A DNA stretch of 64,000 nucleotides. Origin: Epichloe hybrida. Taxonomy: Eukaryota; Ascomycota; Sordariomycetes; Hypocreales; Clavicipitaceae. The translations under genes and the position numbers were made by a program. Below the pieces are notes generated by a model. It was not told the origin of the DNA. It saw only the letters and a program-made list of their open reading frames with translations, and did no database searches. Numbering within the stretch: the stretch's first letter is position 1; every line of letters starts with the position of its first letter. The stretch spans positions 434,001 through 498,000 of the forward strand of contig JAFEKR010000028.1 in NCBI GenBank assembly GCA_019022495.1. The letters run 5' to 3'. Shown piece after piece: positions 25,737 to 37,122 of the stretch.

Positions 25737-26601
25737 TTATTCACCACCCGTTGATAAAGGCTGTCGCAGGCCAGTCGCTTCTTGAAATCGACGACGGCTT
25801 AGTAACTCCTCCACTTTGGAAGAGGCCCCCAAAGTTCTAGTCTGTCCTAAGTGTTGCCAAGTAGTATCAAGCTGCTCCAGCTGGCTCTCTCTTGTCCCGT
25901 CCGCAACGTCTGCACCAGGTTGACCGAATTCCCATACGTTGGCTTTCATCCCTACTCCATGGAACTGATGCTTTCGCAAGTAGGTAAGCCATATTTGCAC
26001 CGTATCGGGATTTCCGTCTTTGATCTGAATCATACGCCGTAATGTGACTCGTTCAAAATTTTCTTGCGCTTTTTTGAATATGAAGTGACTCTTCGGAACT
26101 GTCCATCGTTCCGTTAGCCTAGGTAACGGGACAGGCCCATACGCTGGCAGGCCGAGGTAGTAGGCGGCTCTGAGGGCAAAGTCGGAAAAGAACTCGAGAG
26201 GCTGGACGCTGAACGAGCGCAATTGTAGATCACACGAAGGTAATCCAAACTTAGCCTCTCTTTTCAAAGGCTTGAGGTGAATGGCTTGAAGAGATCTTGG
26301 TTGGCGAATGTGCCGCTTCCCATAAGAGCCGGGGGTAGTAGTCGAGGACGTCGGAGATGATCGCAATTCGACAGCGTTATCCTGCTCTCGTTTCGGGGAC
26401 CTGAGAACATGTCAGTGTGAACGACCTGTATCAAGCGATCATTTTGGAGGTGACGAACACTGACGCAAATGATCTTGTGAATGTACGCTGCGTGGTAGAA
26501 CACATTGAAGGTCTGCACCAATTCTCAGCCGCTATTGCGCTTAAGGGGCGGCTTGTAAGTGAGGCACGCATTCTGCCCGCTTTAGCGAGTTGTAAAGTCA
26601 T
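25737..26601 (-). CDS. RSM10: Mitochondrial ribosomal protein S10 (uS10m)
   Basis: This is a component of the mitochondrial small ribosomal subunit. The first ATG in frame (26601) gives a presequence rich in Arg, Ser and Thr (MTLQLAKAGRMRASLTSRPL). One intron (about 26402-26466) leads into SPKREQDN..LRSSPTSSTTTPGSYGK. The S10 domain follows: LQLRSFSVQPLEFFSDFALR, AAYYLGLPAYGPVPLPRLTE, RWTVPKSHFIFKKAQENFER, RRMIQIKDGNPDTVQIWL and YLRKHQFHGVGMKANVWEFG. This is the standard fungal uS10m arrangement. The C-terminal extension ends PLSTGGE. The donor is either GTGTTC or GTTCGT; phase favours GTTCGT. Confidence 0.9.
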
Positions 26602-27514
26602 ATGGTGTTGAAGGGATAATGGTACATAACTAGGAGCGCTGAAGCGTCGTGGTGTTACCCGAAAAATTGGAGCCAAAAAGAATTACGCACGGACCACATC
26701 TCATCTCATCTCATCCTTTCGTCAACGTATCGAGAAAAGGTTTTCATTGATAGACAATATGTTATTCGCGTGACACGACGCGAAGTATTGTGCATCTGGT
26801 AAGGTTATGTTAGGTTCACCTGGCCATGTATAGCCAGCATCTCCTGCGAAGAAATAAACCCACACCAAAAGAAACCCCGACGATTGATAAAACATTATGT
26901 TATTACGGAACTAGGCTATCCGGGCACAAGGTTCAGGGACACTTTTTGGACGTGCTTAAATCAGCCTTTTATAAATCCCTATCTCAATTGCTATAAAGTC
27001 GTCCTCCGAGCCGCGCATAGCGGGCATAGCGGAGGCTGCTGTTTGTTGTTGTACCTCAAATCTAGCACGAAACACGATGACTATACCTGTTGATAGAAAA
27101 AAAAGAAAGGTGACTATGACGGTGACGAATTCTTTCTATACTGTCTCATACATTGGTTGATTCGCTATCACGTTGACTGATATGGGTGATTCGACACAGG
27201 GAGCAAACATCCACATCCAGGTCACCTTGGCCCATACGGGGCTTTCCTGCCGAGAGCAAGTCATTTTATGGCCGCTGATGAACACCCGTGGCTTAATCTT
27301 GGCGCAATTCAACGGGAAGAGTTTTAGCCCATAAGAGTTGTTGCGCAATATCCGCAGTCAGCACACACTACCCCTTGCCGGCCAAGGTAATCCGAGACCA
27401 AGTCTCTCTCAGATTCCAACAGGCTGAAAGTTGGTCATTGGCTCTGGATCATGAACAAGGTAGAAGTGAACAGTCGGTAGCCTTTCAGCTCAGAGGGAAG
27501 TGAGCTCGTTTTGG
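26602..27514. other. 913-bp intergenic region, uS10m promoter / FCF2 3' side
   Basis: No gene is recognised. It contains a TCATC microsatellite (about 26699-26715) and a short GCGCATAGCGGGCATAGCGG tandem near 27013. Stop-free frames on both strands start at non-ATG codons and show no motif. Confidence 0.45.
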
Positions 27515-28397
27515 TCAGTTTTGCCGCCTCTGCCGTTGAGACACGAGTTTTTTATAAAAAGTCCTTTTGCCTGACGCTTTCTCGCGTTGAATGCCTTGAT
27601 ATTTGGTTTGAAGTTTCCGTTCATCCACCGCGCCTATTACTTCTTCTAGAAGCGTGCTTTTTCTTTCTTTTCGGGTGAGCCTAGAGCTGTAAAAGTCTGC
27701 TGGTCCAGCGACAACCTCTCCAATCTGAGAGTATTCTGGTGCATTGAACCTTAACGCTTTTTTTTGATGCTTTGGATCTAGTAATCCTCGCATGCGCAGC
27801 AATTTCCATTCGCGCCTGAACTCTGGCGTGAGATTTGTCTTCGGTAGATCAAACCAATCGGATCCTGCGGTATTCTGCATCTGTAATGTTAGTAATCGTC
27901 TAGGTGATGAACATGTTCGCAAAGGGAAGGGACGAGTAAACAACTAGATGCTGCGCGTGATTCAGAGTAACTATGATATTAGAGACATCATGTGATCAAA
28001 TGACCATGATCCAAAACGGATGTGAGTCTCATGTCAGAGTGCCGATAGCGGCGGCTTCTCATCACCATCATTGTATGTCACAAATCTGCTTTTGACAGAA
28101 GACATTGCAGCAAACCCCCGAAGGATTGAAAGAAAGAATTAAGGCAGTTTGAGAGTAGTGTGAAAGAAAGCTTTGTCAGAGCGACCGACCTACAGTTTTT
28201 TGGTGCCCAGCCACAGCTATTTTGGTCTGGGTTTTGCGAACGCCAAGATTCTCTCCTTTGGTCTTCGGTTTGGTGACAGCATGAGATAACCCACTTGCTG
28301 GAAAGACCTTTGGGCTGGAGGCTGAAGAGTTTTTTCGGAGGCGCTCTTCAACTTGACTCAATAAGCCATCAATTGAACTCGTTGCAATTTCGGGCAT
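27515..28397 (-). CDS. FCF2: rRNA-processing protein Fcf2 (small-subunit processome)
   Basis: Fcf2 is needed for early cleavages of pre-rRNA in 18S maturation. Exon 1 (28194-28397) encodes MPEIATSSIDGLLSQVEERL and a Lys-rich linker ending GHQKT. A long intron (27881-28193, 313 nt, branch ACTAAC) precedes exon 2, which begins MQNTAGSDWFDLPKTNLTPE. The Fcf2 domain continues with FRREWKLLRMRGLLDPKHQK, YSQIGEVVAGPADFYSSRLT and RKERKSTLLEEVIGAVDERK, then a basic tail to QRRQN, stop at 27515. All core family blocks are present; total about 190 aa, similar to yeast. Fcf2 and HAP5 are divergent neighbours. Confidence 0.92.
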
Positions 28398-28873
28398 GGT
28401 TATAGTCAATCGTGAAGAAAGTGACGATGCCGCCTGCGGTACGAAACTTCGGTGCTGCCAACAAGTTAAAAAAAAAATAGAGATCCAAGAAGAGGCCGAC
28501 TGCTCGATGCGAGGAAAATTACATAATATGCTTGTGGGTCAAGTCGGGGCGGGGCATGATTCGCTGATGGAGAGCACCTTGCCTAAAAAGGGCTTTGAGC
28601 GTCCCTGCAAGCTGGGCACATACGTCGTTCCTCCAACAGCATCACCTCACGAAGTTGATTGCGCCAACCGTTTCAGACTGATTTGCCGCATTGCTTCAAC
28701 GGCACGCAGCTTTCTGCGACGCGATCTTACAATTGAACAAACCCCTCTTCTTCTTGTGTTAGGGGATAAATTGCAATTGGCCCTCGATAGTCAATTATCA
28801 AAGCTGGAAGGTAGTGGAACGGCCGAACCTATTATCCGTTGCCTTCGTCTTGCTAAAGGACGCTGTCATCGAC
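28398..28873. promoter_or_regulatory. Divergent promoter FCF2 / HAP5
   Basis: This 476-bp region lies between the divergent start codons. A long stop-free + strand frame runs through it but begins upstream of the HAP5 ATG in another frame and has no recognised motif. It is taken as promoter and 5' UTR. Confidence 0.45.
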
Positions 28874-29988
28874 ATGGACCCTCAAAATCAATCTCAGCAA
28901 TCTCACGCACAGCCAAATCGACCAGCTCCGGCCTACGATCCTTCTCATGGAGGCCACTACGGTATGTGTTTATAATTACTAAATCCACCCTGTGTTTGTT
29001 TGCTAACGACAAGTCAACCACAGGAGCTTGTGCGGCAGTTCGTCTATCTTTGCTAGTGAAAACGTGTTACTTTTTAACTGACTATCTATCAGCTCGCGTC
29101 GCAAGGCTTCGCCCCGGCTGAGCTTTACACCGGCCCATGGGCCAATGTATGTTTGCTTCTCCTACCTTGTCACAACCTAGAGACAACTTCTAACATGTTT
29201 CGACGTACAGGTTCATCAAGGATTGACTGGCCAATATAAGGACATTCTGACGACTTACTGGCAGCAAACGATAACACACCTGGAGAGCGACACGCATGAT
29301 TACAAGATCCATCAGTTGCCGCTTGCACGCATTAAAAAAGTAATGAAGGCGGACCCAGAAGTGAAGATGATTTCCGCAGAGGCACCCATTCTTTTCGCCA
29401 GGGGCTGCGATATCTTCATTACTGAGCTGACCATGCGTGCTTGGATCCATGCAGAGGAGAATAAACGCCGCACTCTTCAGAGGTCAGATATTGCGTCCGC
29501 TTTGGCCAAATCTGACATGTTCGATTTTCTAATCGATATTGTCCCTCGGGAAGAAGCGTCATCCCATGCAAAAAGAACCGCCGCACAGTCGGCTGGGGGT
29601 GCTCAGACTGTGCCCGCGCCTTCCAACCAGTCACAGATGCCTGGGCAACACGCTAATATGGCCCAGCCCAACCATCCCTCCCATACAATGGCTCCTGCGG
29701 ACTACATGAGTGGCCACCACCTTGGCACTGACCAGGACTATCGGCAGAATCCAAACATGTACGCTAGCCAAGTTCCTCCTGCACCTCCAGCTCCGTATGG
29801 TCAAACGCAAGCCCCAGCATCTATGTACGGGGAAATGGAAGGAATGTATCCTTACACTGCCATGCAAGCACAACAAGTAAGTTAACCTATATTTCTTCAC
29901 TTTTACTCCCAAACAGGATAGAGTAGTTCCTAGATCTTCGACGCTAACATGGAGATAGGCACCAATGTCCTCTGAGGAGTTCGAGTAG
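28874..29988 (+). CDS. HAP5: CCAAT-binding factor subunit Hap5 (NF-YC, HapE)
   Basis: This histone-fold subunit of the CCAAT-binding complex pairs with Hap3 and binds Hap2. Five exons sum to 852 nt (283 aa): 28874-28961 ([16 protein letters not shown]..), a 14-nt microexon 29024-29037, 29093-29146 ([18 protein letters not shown]), 29211-29876 and 29959-29988 (APMSSEEFE). The core in exon 4 is [59 protein letters not shown] and [20 protein letters not shown], then [15 protein letters not shown], the extended NF-YC histone fold of filamentous fungi. The microexon has branch TGCTAAC before it and donor GTTCGT; it is needed to keep phase between TAC G and CTC GCG. The C terminus is Pro/Gln rich. 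Confidence 0.92.
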
Positions 29989-30264
29989 GAGACTGCTCAC
30001 GTGGGCGGTTTGTTTAGTTTTGTTGTTTTCATTACGACCCGGGTGAAGCACCGTTGGATTCCGTGGCTTCTGGTATGCGCTTTGATGAAAGGTTGCACGT
30101 TTTTGTAATTTGGGTGGTGAGGCGTACGGGTTATATGCTTTCAATAGTCACAATCTTGACCTGCATGCTGTTCTCTCGAATAGAGCCCTTTTACGAATGT
30201 GCATTATTATTTGCTTCGAACGCACTGTGTCCACCTGCCCCGTGTGATCTCGACTCTCGCTAGA

Positions 30265-33130
30265 TTATTTCATCATAGCGAATCGAGATGACAAATTGGA
30301 GAGCGGCGCGGTTCTGCCAGGGAGTTGTGAAACTGGGGTCAATCTAGTAGCCGGGTCAACTATGCACCGTGCACATTGGAAACAATTCAGATACTCACTT
30401 CTCTAGCAATATTGGCCCATTTAGAGCATCCACGCGGCCGTACTTCTTGTTCCGAATGGAAATATCGAAGAATTCTTCATGATTATCTGATCCCATCAAG
30501 TTGATTGTTTGTTGGAGTTCGTCTAAATTTTCACGTAGCATTTGTCCATTTTCTAGACTGCTGACAAATTCAGTCAAATATTGCACATCCTGTGCCAATG
30601 CTGCTACTCCGTTACTGTTGATATTCTTTACTTCTGGAGATAATGGCAGTGCCTAGGAATAAATTAGCTACAGAATAGCATCTGAGAGCGTAATGCACCC
30701 AAAGGACGGGAGGATATAAGCAAACCAAAATTTTGTTTGCAGCATGTGACAGTGCATCAAAGTAGATAAGCTCCTTGATTTCCCTTGGAAGTCCTAATAA
30801 GGTCGAGTTCATAATGTTGGACAGATATCGCGTCAATGTTTGCATATAATTGCTCGGTTCTGGAGTTACGTTCGCGGCCAACCTATTTTCACGATTAGAT
30901 CACTATGAAACACGAGACTTGAGCTGGTTTTCTCTGACCAATCGTATTCCGCAGTGTCGACTAGATCGTCAATTTTACTGTTGACGAGCTCAAAGATTCG
31001 CTTCTCTGCAGTCTTTTTGTTGTTGCGGAACTCTTCCGTGGCATTCAACTTTAACGGACCGCCTGCTGAGGACGAGGACCGTGCTCGGATCAATAAATGC
31101 TCTAATTCCTGGCAGGCGATCTCAAAATGTTCGAGATTAATGAGAATTTGTACTATCTGTCCGAGGTATTGTGAAGATAATCTCTCAACTAGTGATCGAC
31201 AAACTTTTTCAGTGAGTAGTTCGTCCAAAGACTGTTGCAGCACATTAGCCAAAAGAACTTGTTGATCAAAACAGACGAATATGATGGATACCTTCCGCAA
31301 TGTCTCATCAATAACTTCGGCATGTTGAAAATGATCGTCCGAGAAAAAGTAGAATTGGTTGAGGAAATTGCGAACATCGATGCAACAAAGGGGATACATC
31401 TGGGAGAATGGTAGGACGCAAGGGAATCAAAATTGCCATCGTCAGATGTATCATCAATAAAAGTACTGAGATACTTACGTCACTTCTTCAAGAGGCTGAG
31501 CTTGTATGAACCAGCTAACATTGATGACCTTTTCGTATTCTTCTCGGGAGTTGATCGCCATTGGCATGTAATCGTCAGTCGAGACAATCTAATTTAATAT
31601 TTGGGTGAGCATCGGCTGGTGGTACAATGGCGATTTCGATTTCGAGCTTGGCCTACCTCCTGAAAGTCTTCACTAAAGCGGTGTTTAAGTAGCTCTGCAT
31701 ATTTGTCGAAGAGTGTGAGTAGGAAAATATCAAGGGTTGTTACAGGATAGCCCCATCCCTGGACATTCATTAGGAAGTCGCTCATGTTTCATTGTTTTTA
31801 GCACAACACCCACCTCCATAGTCTGCACAAACAAGGCAATGAATCCCTTTATTTTAAGCAAGACTTCAGCATTGCTCACATCGTTCAACGCTCGCGCTGT
31901 GAGGTTAATGGCAGCACTACACATAGACTCCCAAAGCTCTTCGACCTAGAAGTGGTCAATCAGGTGCACTACTATTCTGCGTATAAAATGCTTGTAAACT
32001 CACCTCTGTGAGGGAACGTAAATGCGGCAACCGACGCATGGTTTCTTTCTCGATGATCGCGAACCCAGCAATGCCCTCCAACAAACTAGACAGCGACGCC
32101 TCGTCATCAGCCAATAACTCCACTGAAGTCGGGAGAAGAAGATCCTTTTGCTGCCTTCTGGTAGTGGCGTATTCGGAACGAAAGCGATCGCTCTGGCCGA
32201 GTGCGTCATGTATGTGCACGGCTTCAAAAAGTGGCGTGAAATTGACCTGAAGCTCCTCATTGTCTAGCACGTCAAACTCTTGGCTTTCATCACACACGAG
32301 CTCAATAGATGAGTTGAGTTTGAAGTTATTGAGAAATTGATCTTCTTCTACCCTCTGTCTTTGTCGCGATCTCCGCATTTCTGTATGATAAAATGCCACC
32401 TCTCCGAGAAATTGTGAGGTCTCTCTGACTCGGAACAGCCATGTGTTCAGATCAGCCATGACGGCTTCGGATATAGCCTTTCGAGAACCGGGTATCGATT
32501 TTTGAATGACATCAGCCAGTCGATGCTGTGTGGCATATCGGTTCTGTAAAATAGGAACCAGATACTCATTTTGAAGGTCTTCCAGAGACTTTAGTGCGGG
32601 ATAATATTTTTTTTGCCGTGTAAGGTCGTGGGCATGATTCACAGCATGAAGGACTTTCAGTGATTCTTTGAGGGCGTCCGTGGCGTCTGCAATGTTCTGA
32701 CGAATAGCTTTCGTGTTGACAAGAGCACCTTTTTGTTCAGCCAGCTTTTCAGTACTGGTTTGAATTGATTGGTTCAACTCAAGAATTTCGTATGTTAAAG
32801 TAACAGTGCCCTCACGGACATGTTGTAGGCGAGAAACGGAATCAAGGAATTCTTCGTGTTTTGTCAGACCAATGCGCTCGATGTCCGCCTCGCGATCCTC
32901 GGAATACCTAATTAGACACTGTATCAAGGCCGGGGTCCGTCTCGAATTGGCCGCATCCTTCAGAACTGGTATCAAATGCTCGAGGAAGTCGGAATCAGTC
33001 GATGAAAGAATTATCTAAAGTACTGGTCAGATGGACTGTATATATATGGGTCAGTGGAGTGTGACGAAAGAGGTCGAACCTGTGGAACGGCGGAGACATA
33101 ATCGTTGAAGGTTGTCTGACGCCGTGGCAT
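30265..33130 (-). CDS. SEC15: Exocyst subunit Sec15
   Basis: Sec15 binds Rab8/Sec4 on secretory vesicles and links them to the exocyst at the plasma membrane. Exon 1 (ATG 33130) encodes MPRRQTTFNDYVSAVPQ; the next continues IILSSTDSDFLEHLIPVLKD, then HEEFLDSVSRLQHVREGTVT, VNHAHDLTRQKKYYPALKSL, SIPGSRKAISEAVMADLNTW and FAIIEKETMRRLPHLRSLTE. Later exons show GWGYPVTTLDIFLLTLFDKY, QMYPLCCIDVRNFLNQFYFF, NYMQTLTRYLSNIMNSTLLG, REIKELIYFDALSHAANKI and RVDALNGPILLEK. At LLEK a GTGAGT donor overlaps an in-frame TGA (30395-30397); splicing to the acceptor ending at about 30345 adds KLTPVSQLPGRTAPLSNLSS and RFAMMK, stop TAA at 30265-30267. I prefer the spliced end. About nine exons, some inner borders approximate. 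Confidence 0.9.
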
Positions 33131-33935
33131 ACTGATGCGCAAATATGGAATGGCCCTTCGATGATGTTAATCTGTTTAGTATCGACACTTGTCAGCTAGC
33201 AGATTGAGCCAGATGATATCCATACGTGGGTGGGGAAGAAGATGATACGGGTCAGATCAAGCGCCTACCAACCAACCCATCTAGGGTAAGTAGATGTGTA
33301 AGCAAGCAGGTATCGGAATATACGTACTCAATAAGAACCAGCTGTGCAGAATTAACCTATCTGGAGATTGGTGGAAAACATTTGACGTTTTGAATCATGC
33401 AACTAACTATCCCTCACGGAAACCTGGAGGTGTGACGTGCTGAGCCGGAAAAGGACGTCTCCAGTGTTCGAAGCCGAAAGGTATCTGATGGTATGCCTGA
33501 ACCGAAGTCGTTGGCCCAGTAATTTTCTTAGAACTCTGATGACCCCCAATGAAAATGCAGTGATTTGAGAATATGCATAACGCGGCGAACAAGACGCAAA
33601 ATTTCAAGGGTAACAGGGGCGGCTCGGACTAAGAGCCAACATTGACATAAAAGTGAGCAACACTGGGGCTAACAAGTTTACCACGAGAAACCATGTGCGG
33701 CAGGTGCGACTTCCTCCAGCCTTGCCAGATTCACATAATTTTCCCAGTACGTCTCCACCTCAAGCCTAAAAATGCATTTCCCACGGATTCACAGTTCACA
33801 AATTCCGTTACTTCAACACCCTTCAAGGCATGTTAAGCTCTATTTTCATACCGAAGAAAGCAAAGATCGTTTTGAAAGCCGGCTGTCCCATAACACCGAT
33901 TCCAGAAACACTATTCGACACATCCACTGCCAGTC
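33131..33935. promoter_or_regulatory. Divergent region SEC15 / hypothetical gene, with upstream ORF
   Basis: This 805-bp region includes the SEC15 promoter. A + strand ATG at 33772 opens a 71-codon frame that overlaps the start of the downstream hypothetical gene in a different frame; it looks like an upstream ORF rather than a protein gene. A stop-free minus frame at 33407-33607 begins at TTG and is not called. Confidence 0.4.
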
Positions 33936-34358
33936 ATGGCTCCTGAAATTGATAGCTCGTCCTCGCCTCATTCCTCCAGCGGGGTAGAAGAGTCACTGAG
34001 AGGCACGCCAGATACTCGATTTACTTCTATATCTCAAGAAAGGACGAAGAGCAAAGCTAGCAGGGCTGTCCGTGTTTTGCCTCTGCCAGTCACAGGCAAC
34101 GCGTCAGTAGCATTGCCCCTCGATCAACAGTATAACTCTGGTATTGGACCCGAGAGGGATCCATTTTTGACACCTCGCCACAGTCAAAGGACTAGGTTGT
34201 CGCCAACTGCCTCATCATTTAACCCTCTAATGAAAGCAAGCTCAACGAGGCAGCTTGAAGCAGCTTCACCTGTTGCCACCAGTCTCAGCAGTGTGCTTAG
34301 GGGCCAGCAGGGGTTCATGTCGTATTGGGTGTTGTGTCGCCTCCAGTTCTATCAGTGA
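33936..34358 (+). CDS. Hypothetical Ser/Pro-rich protein, possibly an N-terminal gene fragment
   Basis: The ATG at 33936 in a good context (CAGTCATGGCT) opens a 140-aa frame, MAPEIDSSSSPHSSSGVEES, with LRGTPDTRF, ERDPFLTPRHSQ and LSPTASSFNPLMK. There is no domain, signal peptide or membrane segment. The DPFxTP and LSPTASSFxP style resembles the disordered N-terminal regions of some fungal RRM (Mei2-like) proteins, but no RRM follows within 1.5 kb. The last 20 residues (QQGFMSYWVLCRLQFYQ) look unlike the rest and may be read-through into non-coding DNA. It is therefore either a small disordered protein or the broken 5' end of a larger gene. I do not know its function. Confidence 0.45.
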   Translation: MAPEIDSSSSPHSSSGVEESLRGTPDTRFTSISQERTKSKASRAVRVLPLPVTGNASVALPLDQQYNSGIGPERDPFLTPRHSQRTRLSPTASSFNPLMKASSTRQLEAASPVATSLSSVLRGQQGFMSYWVLCRLQFYQ

Positions 34359-34360
34359 CC

Positions 34361-35843
34361 TGTCATGATCGATCTGGGATTTCCCACCTTTTTGTCTTCT
34401 TCTACAATTGTTTTCCATAGAAGGGAGAAGAGCATCCACCATGAATGCATTGGTGGTTTACGACGTGTATCCTACATGAACAACAAACAACATGGCAAAT
34501 GGCATCCGTTTCTCCCCCTCCCCTCCCGCAGGACTCGAGGGTTACACCAACCAACCTATGTACCTGGCCTGTTGGCAAGTTGGGTGATTTTCCAAATATG
34601 GTCCCCCCCCTTCGGCAGCCAACGAACGAGAGGCGTCGTACGGAGCAGTACTTGGCGTTCCTGTCGATGACTAGTTTGTCGGGACCCTGCCCTACCCCTG
34701 CCTTGTCTGCATTGCATTACGATATGTACGGACTAGTGATGTGCATACATGCATGACCCGGCAAGAACTGGGAATCTAGACCGTGGAGCGACTTTGACCG
34801 TTTTTTATTCAAAAACGTCCGTCACCAACTAGCCATGACTACCCTAGACTTTGGCCGCTTTTTGTTGTCAAAAGAATGAAGAAGACAAGAAGACAGGGGA
34901 TATGCTAAACCAACAGAATAAGTTGGCAAATTGTCAAGTCGCGGTGCTGATCGCGATGCTGAATTTGCACGTCAGTGCCATGCAGACACGCGAATCGTTT
35001 TTTCCTTTCTTCTCCTTTCCCCCGTGAGGTCTTGGCCGAGGTTTTTTTTTTTCTACCCGCGGCCCTTGGGAAGAGGCTTATGTGGTTGAGAGTAGAAAGA
35101 TAATGTATGTTTGCTCATGAGAACACGCTCAAGACGAGGATGACGGCAAAGTCGGGCTGGACGTGATGTGTGAGCACTGATACGGAGTTACATGGTTCAC
35201 GAGATGCTGTCTAAACATCCAAAAAAAAACGTACACATCACATGCTAACATCTGCACCAAACCCTGTCCAACCATGATATTCCGAAAACCTCCTCGAAGC
35301 GCCTCATTCCACCCTTCCACCCTTCCAAGCACTTTTCATCACGAACACACAAACCCCATCCATCATCATTCACGGCTATTGCCGCCTCAGTCGAACCCCA
35401 TGACACCGGCCATTTCATTTCACACCAGCTGTTCCGCCCACCACGAACCCTTCTGTCCAGCCTCGACCATCCATGAAGCCCTCAAAAACGAACACCTATG
35501 CAAGTAGAAAAACCGCGGTAAAAAAAAAAAAGAAGAAGCGAGCCTTCAGATCAAACATAAACACACCAAACCAACAGAGTCATCACACCATTAGCATGGT
35601 ACACCGACGTCTCCCCTCCCCCCCTAAAAAACCCCATCACGTGAGTCCAAACCGAGACCACCCCACGACAGGAGAAACACCCATCGACGACGGAATCGAC
35701 GACGGAATCGACCACAACAAGAATCATCAAGACCATCATTTCAGAGCATCCTTGCCTCCAAAAAGAAGCCACTCGTTTCTGCAAAAATAAAATAAAAATT
35801 CAACAAGAAAAGGGGCGCCACCTAGGAGGCACCAACAAAAGTC
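34361..35843. other. 1.5-kb gene-free region before the small coiled-coil gene
   Basis: Low-complexity, pyrimidine-rich DNA with C runs near 34598, a poly(T) at about 35043, a poly(A) at about 35221-35230 and another at about 35518-35530. Stop-free frames here are His/Pro/Ser biased and lack motifs. It probably contains promoter and a long 5' UTR of the gene at 35844. Confidence 0.45.
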
Positions 35844-36270
35844 ATGCCCCCGGCCGCGGGGGAAAACGCCCCCAAGGAGGACTCGAGCGATGCAGCCGAT
35901 CTCGCGCAAGTACGTCGTCCCCCGTTTTCCTACACCCCGTACTGTCCAAAATCGTGTTTCCTCTTGGACGTCCCCCTCCTGTTGGGAATCGGGAATCGGG
36001 AATCGCGCTAACCCCCCCCCCCAGGCATACCGCGACCTAGCCAAGTGAGATAAGATAGCTTGTCTGCCCCAAAGAACAACCACGTACTAATGCGGGGGGG
36101 AGTGGGAGTCAAGAGGCGAACAGGCAGCCTCTCAACTGGAGGCGAATCTGACCACGTTGGAATCCAGGCTCGAGGCCATGCTTGCGGCGCTGGAGGGAAA
36201 AGATGAGGCCTCGGAGTCTGCGCAAGGGGAGGACACCAAGAAGTCATGCAGTGAGCGAGGGGTGAAATGA
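35844..36270 (+). CDS. Small acidic coiled-coil protein, three short exons (80 aa)
   Basis: Exons 35844-35909 (MPPAAGENAPKEDSSDAADL AQ), 36025-36044 (AYRDLA plus two bases) and 36114-36270 (GEQAASQLEANLTTLESRLE, AMLAALEGKDEASESAQ, then a short basic tail) sum to 243 nt. Introns are GTACGT..CCCCCCCCCCAG and GTGAGA..GTCAAG with branch GTACTAATG. Heptad-like spacing of Leu/Ala in QLEANLTTLESRLEAMLAAL predicts one helix of about six turns, likely a coiled coil. The DLAxAYRDLAKGEQ..LEANL pattern resembles short uncharacterised proteins found across Pezizomycotina genomes, so I regard it as real; no function is known to me. A GTGAGC near the end (36251) might be another donor, so the last nine residues are uncertain. 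Confidence 0.7.
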
Positions 36271-37122
36271 TGAGTCAGGCAGCAAGGGGATGGATGTTGG
36301 GACAAAGGATCGTGTACTGATTGCATTCGCTGGTCTAGACGGCGTTGGGATGGGATTTCTTCTTGTTCATGCCATCCATGCACACGCACACATAGGTAAA
36401 AATTATCTCTTCTTTCTTTCTTGTCATTCGATTCAATCGTCTGTGAGAAATTCACCATAAACCACTACCGACCATCCTTGATATCGTATCGTACGTACCG
36501 AACCCCTAGCGCAATTCGGAGCCGTATTGTTCACAAATACAACGACGGCGACGCGGGGGGGGGGGGGGAAAAAGGGCTTCACGGGCACACCCCTCGTCTT
36601 CATAATGCGCTAAACAAAAACACTCACCTTTCCTCTCATCCTTTCCAACTGCAGCAACCAATCATCCCACCCATCCTTTGTGCGTTCAAGATACTTTCCA
36701 TTATACCCGTCACGTTCCATCGATTCGTCCCCGCCAGCAAGAGCCTCGTCATTCAAAAGAAATGGGAGCAATGGCGTGGATATATATATGTGTGTGTGTG
36801 TGTGTATGCGAAGTGAAGCAAGCCTCTGCTTCCCGTGTTGAATACCCTCAGTGGCGAACCTTCAAACCATTTGCTAACAGATGAAATAAGAAAAAGGGGC
36901 AAGAATTTGGAAAAAATAAAAAATAACAAAACGTCACCGACTGGAGTAAGTCAGCTCAACCAAAAATGTGTGATGATCTGGCCCGAGAAAAAAAAAAAAA
37001 AAAGGAAAAAAACCCTCATCACTGAAAGCACATGAGACCCCATCCCGAAAAACACCATAATGTAAAATACAATGGGAATTGAATCGATGATAGAAACAAT
37101 ATAGGAGCATCACTCATAGCTT
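36271..37122. other. Convergent 3' region, coiled-coil gene / NIK1
   Basis: This 852-bp region has no exon. It includes a G run of about 13 (36556-36568), a TATATATATGTGTGTGTGTGTG microsatellite (about 36779-36804) and A-rich runs (about 36907-36925 and 36988-37010). It presumably holds the two 3' UTRs. Confidence 0.45.

Noticed and set aside
28396..29121. 241-codon + strand frame over the FCF2/HAP5 promoter
   Set aside because: It covers the FCF2 start in antisense and the HAP5 exons in a wrong frame; no motif.
33407..33607. Apparent small secreted protein (MKFCVLFAALCIF..) on the minus strand
   Set aside because: The first codon is TTG, no ATG lies before the hydrophobic part, and no intron signal supplies one.
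36551..36575. G run as a possible telomere or G-quadruplex element
   Set aside because: It is a single homopolymer run without repeated G blocks or TTAGGG units; it could also be a sequencing-length artefact.
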